Shown piece after piece: positions 63,442 to 64,000 of a stretch of DNA of 64,000 nucleotides. The translations under genes were made by a program, and so were the position numbers. Position 1 is the stretch's first letter. Every line of letters starts with the position of its first letter. Below the pieces are notes generated by a model. The model ran no database searches. It saw only the letters and a list, made by a program, of their open reading frames with translations, and had not been told where the DNA came from. The stretch spans positions 62,001 through 126,000 of the forward strand of contig JAOTON010000383.1 in NCBI GenBank assembly GCA_034440635.1. The letters are read 5' to 3'. This stretch comes from Lepas anatifera. Its lineage: Eukaryota > Arthropoda > Thecostraca > Lepadidae.

Positions 63442-63655
63442 CTAGCCCTTTCTGAGTGGATTCTGCATCTCTTGGGCAATGCAAGAGCAAGATGAAGCTG
63501 TGGGAGGGTCAAACTCGTCAACATTTGCTCTTGCATCTAGAGCTGGCAGGCCAATTTGAAAATTATGGGCTCCCACTAGATAGTTTGTACCTGACATATT
63601 CACTTCATCATTTTTCGTAGAGGACATGGGAATGGCTCCATAGATAACATTTTCT
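63442..63655 (-). CDS. Possible terminal exon of a host gene (unknown function)
   Basis: A minus-strand frame (MSSTKNDEVNMSGTNYLVGA to NPLRKG, stop at 63442) extends upstream to about 63655 without a stop. Composition is balanced, unlike the GC-rich false frames nearby, and a minus-strand AATAAA lies about 180 bp downstream. No family is recognised and no splice acceptor is certain. It may equally be chance. Confidence 0.2.
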
Positions 63656-64000
63656 TTTTACCTGACGCAGAAAGCTTCTGAAAATAATTTTCTAGCTAGA
63701 GCTAGGTGTTAGTATCAATATGTTAGCAGGAAATTAGTTAAATGACTTCCTTTGAAATGGTATACTGACAATACGAAGTAACAAATAGGCTATCACAATT
63801 TATATTTTGTTCACCCATATATGACTAAGATTTTGAATTCATCAGGATATTCATAAGATGACAGTACAGCATAGACATGTGCAACTGTAGGAATTATTCA
63901 ATATTTGATTATAAATATTGATACAGGTTTGAGTAACTTGCTTTTGATCCTGGCATGAGTAACAGATGGAAAGCTAGAGCTTCATGCTTTTACATTCCTG
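63656..64000. other. AT-rich sequence, nothing recognised
   Basis: No open frame of note, repeat or RNA gene is seen to the end of the window. Confidence 0.4.

Noticed and set aside
1..64000. CRISPR array, bacterial operons, ribosome-binding sites, tRNA or rRNA genes
   Set aside because: No short regularly spaced identical repeats with unique spacers, no operon-like gene rows and no recognisable tRNA or rRNA. Content is that of a eukaryotic repeat-rich region.

Overview
This window is eukaryotic genomic DNA made almost entirely of nested transposable elements. I see no bacterial operon, no CRISPR array and no convincing tRNA or rRNA, and only one weak candidate for a host exon (63442-63655, minus). 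Several things point to an arthropod-type invertebrate genome: the mix of I-type, CR1 and L2-like LINEs, BEL/Pao and Gypsy LTR elements, a THAP/YqaJ ISL2EU DNA transposon and a P-like transposase fragment. A tick or other chelicerate would fit, but that is only a guess from the element types.

Region 1 (1-14585) is a nest read mostly on the minus strand. A decayed BEL/Pao element (gag, protease, RT/RNase H) is broken at 10667 by I-type LINE copy B. Copy B is broken twice: by a plus-strand RT element (about 6838-8872) in its ORF1 zinc knuckle, and by I-type copy A (1-3829) in its RT domain. Copies A and B continue beyond the left edge.

Region 2 (14586-40400) starts with a plus-strand piece of an I-type RT. 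The rest is one plus-strand L2/Crack-like LINE (called E1) pulled apart over 25 kb. Its ORF1 is broken by a Gypsy element (15610-27353; two 252-bp LTRs that differ at two bases by eye). The Gypsy pol is broken by full-length I-type copy C (20006-26816, 13-bp target duplication). A 5'-truncated I-type piece (28342-29050, 12-bp target duplication) sits before E1 ORF2. Two CR1 copies (30454-34614 and 35186 to about 40098) sit inside E1 ORF2. Both CR1 copies keep an uninterrupted 930-codon ORF2.

Region 3 (40401-45768) holds a complete but decayed ISL2EU transposon (40817-45371, AT target duplication). It carries a THAP/DDE transposase on the plus strand and a SWIM/YqaJ nuclease-like gene on the minus strand.

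Region 4 (45374-57836) holds a second L2-like copy (E2) with a 725-bp insertion, about 5.5 kb of mostly unclassified AT-rich DNA with a P-like transposase exon and a diverged direct repeat, and a third L2-like copy (E3) with an uninterrupted RT.

Region 5 (57837-64000) has two unrelated GC-rich minisatellites (about 305-313 bp and 124-130 bp units), an L2 ORF1 fragment, and an 836-bp TTAA-flanked palindromic element rich in AGGTCA half-sites. The last kilobase is AT-rich. The long open frames in the GC-rich arrays are not genes.
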